This document shows positions 1 through 9,136 of a stretch of 36,556 nucleotides of DNA, in pieces (position 1 is the stretch's first letter; each line of letters starts with the position of its first letter). A model generated the notes under the pieces. The model was not told the origin of the DNA, ran no database searches, and worked only from the letters and a program-made list of their open reading frames with translations. The stretch spans positions 1-36,556 of the forward strand of contig CAYMCV010000010.1 of assembly GCA_964389005.1 (NCBI GenBank), given 5' to 3'. This DNA comes from CAYMCV01 sp964389005 (GTDB lineage Bacteria; Bacillota; Clostridia; Lachnospirales; Lachnospiraceae). A program made the translations under genes and the position numbers.

Positions 1-600
1 AGAACTAAAACTCAGTTGAAGTCAGAGGGGTTGCATCTCGATTTACAATTGAGGTTACTGAAAAATTTTTTGGATCATTTGAGTTACTTACTGCATCGCC
101 CCAGATTTTTTACAAAGAAGGCACTTGTTGTTACAACGGTTGGTGGCGTGGGCGGGAATTCCACAGTTAAAAGTATTGCAGGCACCATGCGCGGTATAGG
201 TGTGAACCGCTGTTACAGCATAATGATTCAGTCTATTAGCTGGAATGCGTATCAAATTACTCANNNNNNNNNNAAGCATGAGAAAAAAATCCGGAAAGAA
301 TCGGAGCGATTCTGCAAGGATGTTTCCTCCGGTAAATTGCATTATCCCAATGCGCTTGTCATAATTCCCTATAACTTGTTTCGAGGAATGGGTCGATATT
401 ATGCGCCTGGAAGCGAATATGCTACTGAGGATGGAGTCTATTTTTATACAGACGAATATCGTAAAAAACACGCATATGCAATGGGTGTTCCGCTGACAAT
501 ATTTCAGAAATTTTTAGGGGCGATGTTTTATACGATTGGAAAAATTGCCGGAAAAAGCATGATTGTTACATATCATAAGACTTCGGATACCATGAAATAA
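1..600 (+). CDS. Flavodoxin-like / NADPH-dependent FMN reductase family protein, 5'-truncated by the window edge
   Basis: The frame is open to the first base, so the N-terminus lies outside the window; the in-frame TTG at 16 has no convincing ribosome site and is probably internal. The sequence LKNFLDHLSYLLHRP followed by a beta strand and the Gly-rich TTVGGVGGNST is the usual central part of flavodoxin-fold FMN reductases, where the Gly/Ser-rich loop lies near the flavin. This predicts a cytoplasmic flavoprotein, either electron carrier or quinone/FMN reductase. The C-terminal part (about residues 100-194) has amphipathic and hydrophobic helices. A run of 10 N interrupts the gene, so the residues around it and the frame across it are uncertain. 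The family call is fair; substrate and partner are unknown. Confidence 0.6.
   Translation, partial: RTKTQLKSEGLHLDLQLRLLKNFLDHLSYLLHRPRFFTKKALVVTTVGGVGGNSTVKSIAGTMRGIGVNRCYSIMIQSISWNAYQITXXXXKHEKKIRKESERFCKDVSSGKLHYPNALVIIPYNLFRGMGRYYAPGSEYATEDGVYFYTDEYRKKHAYAMGVPLTIFQKFLGAMFYTIGKIAGKSMIVTYHKTSDTMK
264..273. other. Assembly gap (10 N)
   Basis: Ten consecutive N bases lie inside the flavodoxin-like gene. Ten is a common placeholder length for a gap of unknown size, so the true distance and reading frame across it cannot be trusted. Confidence 0.98.
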
Positions 601-843
601 GGGTAATCCTTTTTGGGTTTGGAGTCCGGAGTAATAACTCTTCAATCCAATTTTTTCAGTTTTCACCGCATTCATGAAAAAGGGCATCTATTGGGACGGG
701 GTGTGGATTATTAAGATAAATTCAGTAAATGATGTACGGTCTCATTTTACCAACATTTTACGGAATTAGTACAGAAGTATGATATCAAAATGAAAGAACT
801 TCCTTTATGCTGATATATATTAGGAAAAGGAGTGTTCAAACAT

Positions 844-2220
844 ATGACAAAAACTTATGTAATAGATACCAATGTTCTGATACAGGCTCCATATGCAATA
901 GAATGTTTTGAAGAGAATAGTATTGTGTTGCCGCTCGTGGTTTTGGAAGAACTTGATGCCCTAAAAAAGGCAGAAGGTGAAAAAGGAGCAAGTGCAAGAG
1001 ATGTTGTTCGCAGATTGGAAGGATATCGGCTAAAGGGTGATTTATTACAAGGAGTGAAGTTATTAAGTGGTGGAATACTAAAAATTGAAAAGAATTTTGT
1101 TCATGTTGAGCTTCCACAAGATTTACCGGAGGACAAGCCTGATAATCGGATACTAAAGGTTTGCAAGGGCCTTAGTGAAACAGAGCCGGATCATCAGGTT
1201 ATTCTTGTAACAAAGGATTTGGTTTTACGACTTAAGGCACAGATTCTCGGAATTAAAGCGGAAGATTTCGAAAGAGAACGAATTTCAGATGATGATGAAC
1301 AGTATACCGGAAGAACAGAATTATTTGTTCCGGAAGAATTGTCAAAGGATTTCAAGAAAAGAGGAATTTCACTTAAGGACGCTTATCAAAGTGATGAAGC
1401 AGGTAATCACATTGTCCCGCATTTATATGAAAACGAATTTGTGATTTTACGACCGGATCAATCATCTAAGAAAACACTTTTGGGAAGAGTTATCGGTAAC
1501 AAAATTGTACCATTGGTTTACAAAAAGAACAGACCGTATGGAGTTGTACCAAGAAATGTTGGGCAATATTTCATGCAGGAAGCACTTATGACAGATGCAG
1601 CGAGTGCACCTCTGGTCATAATAAAAGGAATGGCAGGAACTGCGAAGACTTTTTACTCACTTGCAGTAGGAATGGAGAAAGTATATAACAATCCGACCAA
1701 AGAATATCGACGTATAATTGTATGTCGTCCAAATGCACAATTTGATGATGATATCGGATTCCTTCCGGGAGATGAAAAAGAAAAGATTGCACCACTTATG
1801 CGTCCAATCATTGACAATCTTGAGCAGATACTTGATTCAGATGATAAAAAAAGATATGAAGATGAAGAACAACTTCGAGATAAAATATCAGAAGTTTTCG
1901 AGAGAGATATTATTCAAACCGAAGCATTGAATTTTATCAGAGGTCGTTCGATAGCTCAGACATATTTGATTATAGATGAGGCACAAAACATGACACCGAA
2001 TCAAGTAAAAGGGATTATTACAAGAGCCGGTCAGGGGACGAAGATTGTTTTATTGGGAGATCCGCATCAGATTGACAAACCATTTCTGGACGAAAGAACC
2101 AACGGACTTAGTTATGCAGCCAAATATATGATGAATAGCCCGTTCTGTTGGCAAATAACACTATCCGCAAATGAATGTGAGAGATCTGATTTAGCGATGG
2201 ATGCAATCAAACGATTATAG
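844..2220 (+). CDS. PhoH family protein with N-terminal PIN domain (PIN-PhoH, YlaK-like)
   Basis: The N-terminus has a PIN ribonuclease-like domain: YVIDTNVLIQ at the start, then an acidic VVLEELDALKK stretch. The C-terminal half is a PhoH ATPase domain with Walker A GMAGTAKT and Walker B TYLIIDEAQNM, followed by a sensor-like LLGDPHQID. PIN-PhoH proteins are known as ATP-dependent RNA helicase/ribonucleases; the RNA target here is unknown. The start is ATG 844, about 11 nt after AGGAG at 828-832. A GTG at 832 is in frame but overlaps that ribosome site, so I reject it. The gene is followed 15 nt later by an HD-domain gene, so the two are probably cotranscribed. The 243 nt upstream show no clear promoter or gene to me. 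Confidence 0.92.
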   Translation: MTKTYVIDTNVLIQAPYAIECFEENSIVLPLVVLEELDALKKAEGEKGASARDVVRRLEGYRLKGDLLQGVKLLSGGILKIEKNFVHVELPQDLPEDKPDNRILKVCKGLSETEPDHQVILVTKDLVLRLKAQILGIKAEDFERERISDDDEQYTGRTELFVPEELSKDFKKRGISLKDAYQSDEAGNHIVPHLYENEFVILRPDQSSKKTLLGRVIGNKIVPLVYKKNRPYGVVPRNVGQYFMQEALMTDAASAPLVIIKGMAGTAKTFYSLAVGMEKVYNNPTKEYRRIIVCRPNAQFDDDIGFLPGDEKEKIAPLMRPIIDNLEQILDSDDKKRYEDEEQLRDKISEVFERDIIQTEALNFIRGRSIAQTYLIIDEAQNMTPNQVKGIITRAGQGTKIVLLGDPHQIDKPFLDERTNGLSYAAKYMMNSPFCWQITLSANECERSDLAMDAIKRL

Positions 2221-2235
2221 GAAGGAGATGGAATT

Positions 2236-2892
2236 TTGACGTTTAAAGAGATATCACATAACAAAGAAATCAATGCATATCTAAAAAAAGGAGATGCAAA
2301 TCTTGGACAGTTGGGTTATACGGATCACTCGCAGGCACACTGTGTTCAAGTTGCACATCAGGCCGGTAAAATTTTAGAGAGATTCGGACACTCAGAACAT
2401 GATATTGAATTAGTTAAGATTGCAGGATATATGCATGATATTGGTAACGCAATTAACCGGACCCATCATGCTGAGTATGGAGCACTTTTGGCGAGTGATT
2501 TGTTAAAAGAGAGTAAAATGTCTTTGGAAGATCGAATCACAATCATATCGGCAATCGGAAACCATGATGAATCTACCGGAAGTCCGGAAGATGTGATTTC
2601 AGCCGCACTTATTATCGCCGACAAGACGGATGTTAGAAGAAGTCGAGTGCGTCAGAAAGACCGAGCGGCGTTTGATATTCATGATCGTGTGAATTATGCA
2701 GTTACAGAATCACATCTCAAAATTGAGAAAGATAAATCGGTAATTGCTTTGAATCTGCAAATAGACGAGAGTATTTGTTCCATGTATGACTATTTCGAAA
2801 TATTTCTTGGTAGAATGTTACTTTGCAGAAAATCGGCAGAAATACTTGGAACCACTTTCAAATTAACGGTAAACGGCCGTAAAGTTCTATAG
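2236..2892 (+). CDS. HD-domain phosphohydrolase
   Basis: The protein has the HD-superfamily ligand pattern: HSQAHCVQVAH near residue 31, then GYMHDIGNAI (the HD pair) near residue 75, then IGNHDES near residue 111. HD proteins are metal-dependent phosphohydrolases acting on nucleotides, cyclic nucleotides or RNA ends; the substrate here cannot be read from sequence. The start is TTG 2236, 8 nt after GGAG at 2224-2227; the ATG at 2228 runs into a stop after three codons. It lies 15 nt after the PIN-PhoH gene, which suggests a two-gene operon, perhaps in RNA metabolism. A hairpin terminator closes the operon at 2937-2964. Confidence 0.85.
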   Translation: MTFKEISHNKEINAYLKKGDANLGQLGYTDHSQAHCVQVAHQAGKILERFGHSEHDIELVKIAGYMHDIGNAINRTHHAEYGALLASDLLKESKMSLEDRITIISAIGNHDESTGSPEDVISAALIIADKTDVRRSRVRQKDRAAFDIHDRVNYAVTESHLKIEKDKSVIALNLQIDESICSMYDYFEIFLGRMLLCRKSAEILGTTFKLTVNGRKVL

Positions 2893-2936
2893 TTAATAGT
2901 ATAGAGATAGAGAATCCGTATACGTAACCCCAACAG

Positions 2937-2964
2937 GTAAGAGAATAAGCGCTCTTACTTTTTT
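2937..2964 (+). terminator. Rho-independent terminator after the PhoH-HD operon
   Basis: The stem is GTAAGAG (2937-2943) with CTCTTAC (2952-2958), with an 8-nt loop, followed directly by six T at 2959-2964. It lies 45 nt after the HD-domain stop codon. Confidence 0.8.
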
Positions 2965-3213
2965 CATGAATAGCAATATGTCTTGTGCGAACGTCATCTG
3001 GCACCTAACGGATTCATTTTCTCAACGATTTACCCCCTCGTTCCTCTAAAATATTTTCACTCCAGCATCACTGCGAATCACTTCTTGTTGAAATTCCACA
3101 GTCGAACAATAAATGCATCAAATAAATGAACGAAGAGAGAAATTATGATAATATATAAGTGAAGGGTCAAACAGAGTGCACATCTGGAGGATACATAGGG
3201 AGGAAACATAGCA
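2965..3213. other. Intergenic region upstream of the ECF sigma operon
   Basis: The gene-free stretch from 2893 to 3213 holds the terminator at 2937-2964 and then about 250 nt with no open frame I can support. An AT-rich TATGATAATATA segment at about 3144-3155 could hold a -10 box for the sigma operon, but I do not see a convincing -35 box, so no promoter is called. The ribosome site GGGAGG at 3198-3203 serves the sigma gene. Confidence 0.5.
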
Positions 3214-3729
3214 TTGAATGATATGGAGGGGTATTTATCTGCATACGGAAAAGAAGTGTATTCGTTTTGCGTATATCTAACACGAAATAAGGAAGACGCA
3301 GACGATTTGTACCAGCAGACATTTCTTGTGGCAATTGAAAAAAACGAGATTGACGAAGGAAAGAATCCCAAATCATACTTAATTTCTATTGCTGCCAATA
3401 TCTGGAGTAACCATAAACGGAAATATTTGTGGAGAAAAAAGAAGGTAAATTTTATCTATCTACAAAGTGAAGACATGGAGAATATTGCAGATCAAGATGA
3501 GGCCATTTGCGAACAACTGATTAAACAAGAAGAAATAGAATCAATAAGAAAATGCGTATATCAATTGCCGGACAAAATGAGAGTGGTGATTCTTATGCGC
3601 TATATGGAAAATATGTCGATTGAAGAGATTGCAAATGAGCTGAAGATCCCTTATGGAACCGTACAAAGTCGAATACATAAGGCGAAACTCAAACTGAAAG
3701 AAAGGATGGAGATGTTAGATGAAGGATAA
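3214..3729 (+). CDS. ECF-type sigma-70 family RNA polymerase sigma factor
   Basis: At 171 residues it has the size of an ECF sigma factor. Region 2 is seen in KEDADDLYQQTFLVA and KSYLISIAANIWSNHKRK, the -10 recognition and melting part. Region 4 follows as LPDKMRVVILMRYMENMS, then the helix-turn-helix IEEIANELKIPYGTVQSRI that reads -35 DNA. The start is TTG 3214, 10 nt after GGGAGG; the in-frame ATG at 3223 would sit too far from it. The gene overlaps the next one by 11 nt, which suggests coupled translation with its anti-sigma factor. The target regulon is unknown; autoregulation is common in this family but I found no clear ECF promoter upstream. Confidence 0.93.
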   Translation: MNDMEGYLSAYGKEVYSFCVYLTRNKEDADDLYQQTFLVAIEKNEIDEGKNPKSYLISIAANIWSNHKRKYLWRKKKVNFIYLQSEDMENIADQDEAICEQLIKQEEIESIRKCVYQLPDKMRVVILMRYMENMSIEEIANELKIPYGTVQSRIHKAKLKLKERMEMLDEG

Positions 3730-4567
3730 ATATGATTTGTATATGGAGGCAGCATTACAACCGGTAATTGAACCGGATTTGGAATTAAATCGTAAAATTA
3801 TTACAGAGAGCATGAAAAGTACAGGAAAAGGAAAGAAAAAGTTGATTTATGGTTTTGCAAAGGTTGCGGTAGCGGTAATTGCACTTGTTGTAGTCGCGCC
3901 GACCGTCGTAATTGCTGCTGAACAAATTGTGGAGAAATATTTCGTGACGGAACATACGATTTCTACCGGAAATCCAGAGTATGTAGACGATGCATCGATT
4001 GCAACAGCGGCAGCAGAGGAAGAGGAAGTTACGGTTGAACAACTTGAGGACGAAGAAGGAAATTCCTCGGTTAATTGGACATCGAAACATGTGGAATGTG
4101 TAAACGGATTTGCTACGAATACGTACTATGATTATGAATATTACGAAACGGGAATTGCTGATTCGGGACTGGATAATTGGTTTAATACGACATACAAAAC
4201 AAGAAGCGCTTATTATGTTCTGATTGAGACAGATGATTATACAGTAAAAAGTGTGAGTGCTGAATTTGCGTATCATGACGGAACCTTTTGTGTAGAACAA
4301 AGTGTTATGTCCGGAAACGTGATAAGCGATTGTGCAAACAGTATTGCACTTCAAAATACCGGTAATGTGCGAACCTATGAATCGATATCCGGCAAACAAT
4401 TTAAATTAGTGGATGAAATCAGGAAAAATGGAGATACGGAAACTGTAACGACATATGTAATGATTGCATATGATCAATATTTTGGATATCTGTCATTTAA
4501 GGGTCTTTCTGAAACTGATATATATGAGATTCTTGATACGGTTTGCATCAATGCGGATATTGATTAG
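3719..4567 (+). CDS. Membrane-anchored anti-sigma-factor-like protein
   Basis: The protein has a short cytoplasmic N-terminus (about 40 residues, Lys-rich just before the membrane), one transmembrane helix at about residues 42-66, and a C-terminal extracytoplasmic domain of about 215 residues. The linker after the membrane is strongly acidic. Position and topology fit an anti-sigma factor: it overlaps the ECF sigma gene by 11 nt. I see no His-x3-Cys-x2-Cys zinc motif, so it is not a zinc-binding anti-sigma domain of the ZAS type. The outer domain probably senses a signal at the envelope, which is inference. Sequence family not recognised. Confidence 0.7.
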   Translation: MKDKYDLYMEAALQPVIEPDLELNRKIITESMKSTGKGKKKLIYGFAKVAVAVIALVVVAPTVVIAAEQIVEKYFVTEHTISTGNPEYVDDASIATAAAEEEEVTVEQLEDEEGNSSVNWTSKHVECVNGFATNTYYDYEYYETGIADSGLDNWFNTTYKTRSAYYVLIETDDYTVKSVSAEFAYHDGTFCVEQSVMSGNVISDCANSIALQNTGNVRTYESISGKQFKLVDEIRKNGDTETVTTYVMIAYDQYFGYLSFKGLSETDIYEILDTVCINADID

Positions 4568-4618
4568 AATAAGTTCCTATTATGAAAATAGAATAAAAAA
4601 GAATAAGGAGAGAGTGAT

Positions 4619-5320
4619 ATGAAGATTAGAAGATGTTTAATTACAGGAATTATGGTTGCTATCGGTACGATTCTACTGCAAGGCTGTGGACAGAATGCTG
4701 TTTCAGATCAAACTTCGTTAGAAGTGGTAAACACAAGTATTACAAAGACCGCTGCAATTGTGGAAACTACAGAAATTGCGGAAAACACAGAAAGTGAAAA
4801 AACTACGGAAACTACGGAAATGATATCAGACTACAGTTTTCTGGGCACGGAGAGTTGTGAATTTATTTTTATGAATCAGGATTGTGTTACAAAAATTACT
4901 GTAAATAAAGAAGGTGGCTTCTATGGCGAATACCATGGGTTTGCCCAAGAAGATTCAGGAAATGACTATCCGAACGGAACACTTTATTACTCCTATTTCC
5001 GGGGTAATTTTAAGCCGGCTGTTAAGATAGATGAGAATACCTATGAAACAGAGGTTTCCGAAATCATATATGACGAGGAACTCGGTAACGAACAAATCAG
5101 CGATGGTCAGCGTTCGGTTTTTTGCATCGCATATGGGATTGCCGATACTGAAAAAATACAGTTCTTTTTATACGGAACCCCGTTGAGTCAACTTCCCGAC
5201 GATTTTCTGGAAAGTGTTGAGTTGGCAGACCAAAAAGAGAATGCAGATGCCAAACTTGAGTTTCATGGATTATATAGTGTGGATACCAAGCGAGGAATGA
5301 GAGGCTACCCATCGGAGTAG
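4619..5320 (+). CDS. Predicted lipoprotein, third gene of the sigma operon
   Basis: The signal peptide ends in the lipobox LLQGC, so the mature protein should be lipid-anchored at Cys23. A Thr/Glu-rich linker follows to about residue 65, then a folded domain of about 165 residues with many Tyr and acidic residues. I do not recognise the domain. The start is ATG 4619 after AAGGAGAGAG. It lies 51 nt after the anti-sigma gene with no terminator between, and a hairpin terminator follows, so it is probably the last gene of the sigma/anti-sigma operon. It could be the sensed or protective envelope component of that circuit. Confidence 0.72.
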   Translation: MKIRRCLITGIMVAIGTILLQGCGQNAVSDQTSLEVVNTSITKTAAIVETTEIAENTESEKTTETTEMISDYSFLGTESCEFIFMNQDCVTKITVNKEGGFYGEYHGFAQEDSGNDYPNGTLYYSYFRGNFKPAVKIDENTYETEVSEIIYDEELGNEQISDGQRSVFCIAYGIADTEKIQFFLYGTPLSQLPDDFLESVELADQKENADAKLEFHGLYSVDTKRGMRGYPSE

Positions 5321-5364
5321 GATAATTTGAGGGTGCTTTGGCAATCATAGAGTACTTTTTATCT

Positions 5365-5400
5365 AACAATCGTGTTCATAATGGACACGATTGTTTAATT
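5365..5400 (+). terminator. Rho-independent terminator after the sigma operon
   Basis: There is a perfect 11-bp stem: AACAATCGTGT (5365-5375) with ACACGATTGTT (5385-5395), with a 9-nt loop, followed by a T-rich tail TAATTTT. It lies 44 nt after the lipoprotein stop. Confidence 0.82.
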
Positions 5401-5476
5401 TTGTGGAATGCCAATATTCGATTGTATTATTTGGGTAAATTAGTTAAAATAAAGAAAGTGATAAATCAAGATATGC

Positions 5477-5506
5477 TTGACAATTTTTAGCGAGCGTTCG
5501 TATAAA
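5477..5506 (+). promoter_or_regulatory. Predicted housekeeping promoter for rsmJ
   Basis: A -35 box TTGACA (5477-5482) and a -10 box TATAAA (5501-5506) are separated by 18 nt. The expected transcript start near 5513 leaves only a very short leader before the ATG at 5523. Confidence 0.6.
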
Positions 5507-5522
5507 AAATGAAAGGTAAATA

Positions 5523-6296
5523 ATGCATAAGAATGACCCGATAAAAGAACTGATAATTGTTGCAGAGAGAGAAGAAGATCTTGAGGCGGCAACGATTCTC
5601 GGCAATAACCTCGAAATGGAAGTGCGAAGACAAGCACCGGAAACATCCGGCGATTCATGTATGCTTCTATTCAAAGAAGAAGGGCTGACTTTGGTTGATG
5701 GAGCGCAGGAATTGCGAGGTGATTTCAGAAAGATGCTTCCAAGAATTCATCCCGGAAATCTTCCTCTTGAATTGTTGGTTAAGGCCGCAAGAATTAAAGG
5801 CGTCGAGGGACAATTCACAGCAATCGACGCCACGGCGGGGTTGGGCGAAGACGCTTTTTTATTGGGGGCAGCAGGATTTGATGTAAAAGTATATGAGCGC
5901 GATCCGATAATTGCATCACTTTTGGCGGATGCACTGTTGAGAGCGGGTAAAATACCACAGCTTGCTGAAATTGTCGGCAGAATGCATCTTTACGTGGCAG
6001 ACAGTATCACACAATTACAGAATTTAACGGCATCTCCGGATGTGGTATTGCTTGACCCGATGTTCCCATCCAGACAAAAGAGTGCGCTGATTAAAAAGAA
6101 ATTTCAGATGTTGCAGCAGTTGGAAAGTCCCTGTTGCGAAGAAGAGGCATTGCTGAATGCGGCACTTTCTAGCAAACCTCGTAAAATAGTGATTAAAAGA
6201 CCGCTAAAAGGACCTTTTCTTGCCGGACGCAAACCGGATTATACGATAAAGGGAAAAGCCATTCGATATGATGGGATTGTGATAGCAAGGACGTAG
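5523..6296 (+). CDS. rsmJ: 16S rRNA (guanine-1516-N2)-methyltransferase RsmJ family
   Basis: The protein is a class I SAM-dependent methyltransferase. The cofactor motif AIDATAGLGEDAFLLGAAG lies near residues 100-118, the acidic motif II VYERD follows, and the catalytic LLDPMFPSRQKSALIKKK is the form typical of the YhiQ/RsmJ family. RsmJ methylates the N2 of G1516 in 16S rRNA. The start is ATG 5523 with AAAGG at 5512-5516. The length of 257 residues fits the family (about 250). The substrate assignment rests on family similarity. It is separated from its neighbours by a terminator upstream and its own promoter. Confidence 0.88.
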   Translation: MHKNDPIKELIIVAEREEDLEAATILGNNLEMEVRRQAPETSGDSCMLLFKEEGLTLVDGAQELRGDFRKMLPRIHPGNLPLELLVKAARIKGVEGQFTAIDATAGLGEDAFLLGAAGFDVKVYERDPIIASLLADALLRAGKIPQLAEIVGRMHLYVADSITQLQNLTASPDVVLLDPMFPSRQKSALIKKKFQMLQQLESPCCEEEALLNAALSSKPRKIVIKRPLKGPFLAGRKPDYTIKGKAIRYDGIVIART

Positions 6297-6350
6297 GGAA
6301 AGCGGCGTGGCATGCAACAACGAAAAGATACAAAGGAGTAAGACAAGAAT

Positions 6351-8045
6351 ATGAAAACAGGAAAAATAGTTTCAATCATTTTTACGATTATCGGGAGTCT
6401 CTGTGAGATAGGTGCAATTCTTTTGATGCTCCAAGTGTTGGCTTTGCCGACTAGGAAAGACAAACTAATGGCAATTTGCTTTATTGTAGGATTTCTCTGT
6501 TGCCTGGGTATATCCATATGGTCTTTTTATGGGATTGCAAAGAATCAAAAAGCAGTCGTCGGACGTGCCATACTCATGAAGATGTCATGTATATTTTTTA
6601 CCCTGGCCGTGATGTATGCTGTTGCCTATGATTTGGGGCTTGCAGCGACAATTCTTTTTGGGTTCTGTGGTACTTTATCCCTTTTAGGCACAATTTATGT
6701 TTGCTATCGATACAGGGTAAAAGCGCGGCAGGCACAGAAGCCGAATTTGGGAAACAATTCATGGGCACAGGGATACAGTGTGGCGGACTACAGAAAATAT
6801 GCAGAGCAGGAGTACCGCAAGGTGAACCACAAATCCCAAGGGGCAGCGCTTACGGAATCGGAATACCGACAGATTGAACAGTATGCATCCCTTCCAATTC
6901 GCTATTTTCTTAGGTGGCTGATAGACCGAAATATGATGAGCAATGTTTTTTACGATAGGTATAAAGAACAGGGGCAAGGAACAGCGCTAATTGGACAGAA
7001 ATCGGAAGGGGAAATTCTGTCGCGTATGGGCGGCGTGTTGTCCGTGGGTGATGTTGCGAAGTGTGCAAAAGCGTTTTTTATTGGCTATACGAGTGCCGGA
7101 TTTGGCGTCAAAACATATTCGCTCATGACAGATAAGTATTTTTTCGATTATTATGAGGCAGTCGGTGCGGCAAAGCATCGGTTCTTCTGCATGGACGAAT
7201 CCAATGAGGATTATCGGAAACTGGCAGCAGTTTTGGATCAAAAATATACCGCGTTTACGGGCAGAATCGAGCCGTATGAAAAGCAGGAGTGCAGGGATGC
7301 GGTATCATGGAATTTGTTTGGAAAGCAGCTCGACGTAAACTGCTGTCAGCGTGAAAACGAGACAGTGAGCGATGACTATATCGAATCCTGCAAGGCGGCA
7401 TTGAATGCCATGCCGGAGCGGACAATCATAAAAATGTTCAAACAGATTAAAAATGACTGGGAAGAATATATTTCCGGTGATGAACCGGAGGTTTATCGTG
7501 GGCAAATCATGGAATGTTTCATGCCAGATGAAATGCTGATTTATCCGCCAAAGGATGAGTCACAACCGGCATTTGTGATCTGCGGAGAGGCGAGTTTCGA
7601 AGAAGAACACGGCATTGCTGTTGTATTTCGTGACGGAGAATTGCTGGATATTAGTTACCGAATGGATCATGAAGACCCGTTTAGCGTGATGAACGAGCGA
7701 CTGTACCGGGATATTGTGAATCAGTGTGACAGGTCTTCTTTTGGCAGCAGTGCCGCACTGGAAGCGGCGGTACTGCGCCGGGAATTAATCGAGACAGAAC
7801 CGGTTCCCGAAAACCTTGCGGCAATAGCGACGGGGAGCGGGAAGTGCTATTTGACACCGTATGCGTATGAACAAAAATGCAAATGTGACGTGCGCTTGGA
7901 AGCATTGTGTGCCACCCGTGATATCACGAAAATTACATATGAAGCCATCGGCGCAGAGCCGATTCCGCAGGAAATACGTATCCGAGCACAAAGCGGCAAA
8001 GATACCATATTTCAGGTGCTTATTCCGGTGTCAAAGACAATGTAA
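6351..8045 (+). CDS. Unknown protein with four N-terminal membrane helices and a large C-terminal soluble domain
   Basis: Residues 1-125 contain about four hydrophobic helices (near 5-30, 40-60, 70-92 and 96-118). After a basic stretch comes a soluble, Cys-containing domain of about 430 residues that is probably cytoplasmic. I do not recognise a family. The start is ATG 6351, with AAGGAG about 14 nt upstream, a slightly long spacing. It follows rsmJ by 54 nt and could be cotranscribed with it. Base composition is a little richer in G and C than the lipoproteins around it. The function is not inferred. Confidence 0.75.
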   Translation: MKTGKIVSIIFTIIGSLCEIGAILLMLQVLALPTRKDKLMAICFIVGFLCCLGISIWSFYGIAKNQKAVVGRAILMKMSCIFFTLAVMYAVAYDLGLAATILFGFCGTLSLLGTIYVCYRYRVKARQAQKPNLGNNSWAQGYSVADYRKYAEQEYRKVNHKSQGAALTESEYRQIEQYASLPIRYFLRWLIDRNMMSNVFYDRYKEQGQGTALIGQKSEGEILSRMGGVLSVGDVAKCAKAFFIGYTSAGFGVKTYSLMTDKYFFDYYEAVGAAKHRFFCMDESNEDYRKLAAVLDQKYTAFTGRIEPYEKQECRDAVSWNLFGKQLDVNCCQRENETVSDDYIESCKAALNAMPERTIIKMFKQIKNDWEEYISGDEPEVYRGQIMECFMPDEMLIYPPKDESQPAFVICGEASFEEEHGIAVVFRDGELLDISYRMDHEDPFSVMNERLYRDIVNQCDRSSFGSSAALEAAVLRRELIETEPVPENLAAIATGSGKCYLTPYAYEQKCKCDVRLEALCATRDITKITYEAIGAEPIPQEIRIRAQSGKDTIFQVLIPVSKTM

Positions 8046-8124
8046 GGAACCTAGGTAGCACTGCACTAGGCGTCGGGTACAGAAAAAACAGTGATGCCCA
8101 GTGTAGGTATCGTGAAAGAAAGTG

Positions 8125-8904
8125 ATGGAAATGAATAAAAAAATAACAATAGTTACAGTATTATTTACTCTGTGTGTATGCATTATGTTGGGAGGGTGTG
8201 CAAACCACCCTAATCATGCGTTAACGGAAATACAAAGCGAAATACCGACAGCGGAAGCGGAAGTGGCAGTAGAAGAAACTAAAAAAGAAACAACAGAAAC
8301 TTCGAAATCGACCGACATATATGATGCAGTATTGGCGGAATATGCCGATATGGTTCAAAACAATTTTTATACAGACGCTTTGGAAAATGAAGATTTGGAT
8401 ACATACGATGCTAGTTTTGGCGAAGATATCGGGTTCGAGATTCGTGCAAGAGTGCAGAACATTTTTTATGCGTTGGCGGATATCGACCAAAACGGAGTAC
8501 AAGAATTGATTATTGCGGCGAGCGACACCAATGTCACAAATAGTGGAAATTCACCATGGTATTATGACATATATACATATAATGGGACAAAGGCAGTTCA
8601 TCTTTTTCCGGATTATGAATTTGGATACAGAACTAATTTTAAACTGATGGAAAATGGAATTATTCAAATAAACGGTAGTTACAGTGCCGCAGAATCGGGA
8701 TGCGAATTCTATCGGATAGGGAGTGACGGAATTACACCGGAATTGGTGGAAGCATTTTCAATGGTTGGTTCCATGAAAGATGATGTTGTGACATTTGTTT
8801 ACTATAACAATACAGATGAGATAACAGAAGAAGACTATCAAACTAGAATATCAAATTACGGTGAAGAAATTACAACTTCGCTGGAGTGGATTCTGATACA
8901 ATAG
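8125..8904 (+). CDS. Predicted lipoprotein with a DxDxNG calcium-loop-like motif
   Basis: The signal peptide ends in the lipobox MLGGC, so the protein should be lipid-anchored. A Glu/Thr-rich linker follows, then a domain with YALADIDQNGVQELIIA near residue 116, an Asp/Asn-rich loop resembling those of calcium-binding repeats and common in clostridial surface lipoproteins. Starts at 8122 (GTG), 8125 (ATG) and 8131 (ATG) are all possible and give nearly the same protein; 8125 is a compromise, since the ribosome site is weak. The general layout resembles the lipoprotein at 4619, but I see no convincing sequence match. Function unknown. Confidence 0.75.
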   Translation: MEMNKKITIVTVLFTLCVCIMLGGCANHPNHALTEIQSEIPTAEAEVAVEETKKETTETSKSTDIYDAVLAEYADMVQNNFYTDALENEDLDTYDASFGEDIGFEIRARVQNIFYALADIDQNGVQELIIAASDTNVTNSGNSPWYYDIYTYNGTKAVHLFPDYEFGYRTNFKLMENGIIQINGSYSAAESGCEFYRIGSDGITPELVEAFSMVGSMKDDVVTFVYYNNTDEITEEDYQTRISNYGEEITTSLEWILIQ

Positions 8905-9039
8905 GATGGAAGTCTATCTTACTATAAGGTACTATCATAAATTCGACATTGATATGATTGTCGCACGATGAATGTACTACACAATTAAATTACTCAAATC
9001 ACACGTCTTTGTCATTAACGCGTTCATTTCATTGGTTTT

Positions 9040-9076
9040 CCGTTTGCATGATTCAGATATGAATTCACGCAAACGG
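9040..9076. repeat. Inverted repeat / possible stem-loop
   Basis: CCGTTTGC (9040-9047) pairs with GCAAACGG (9069-9076), and inside them ATTCA pairs with TGAAT. There is no T-run after it, so it is not a standard terminator. Confidence 0.55.
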
Positions 9077-9104
9077 TATCCGCATCCCTGCTCTGTACCG
9101 CCTG

Positions 9105-9136
9105 AACTTTAAAAATAGGTAAAAATAAAGTTTTTT
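9105..9136 (+). terminator. Weak terminator-like hairpin
   Basis: AACTTTA (9105-9111) pairs with TAAAGTT (9126-9132), with a T-run reaching 9136. The stem is entirely AT except one pair, so termination strength is doubtful. Confidence 0.3.

Noticed and set aside
832..843. GTG start for the PhoH-family gene
   Set aside because: The GTG overlaps the AGGAG ribosome site that serves ATG 844.
3785..4399. Long minus-strand open frame opposite the anti-sigma-like gene
   Set aside because: It is the antisense shadow of a gene supported by its overlap with sigma, and its protein is compositionally odd (rich in Cys, Ile and Arg).
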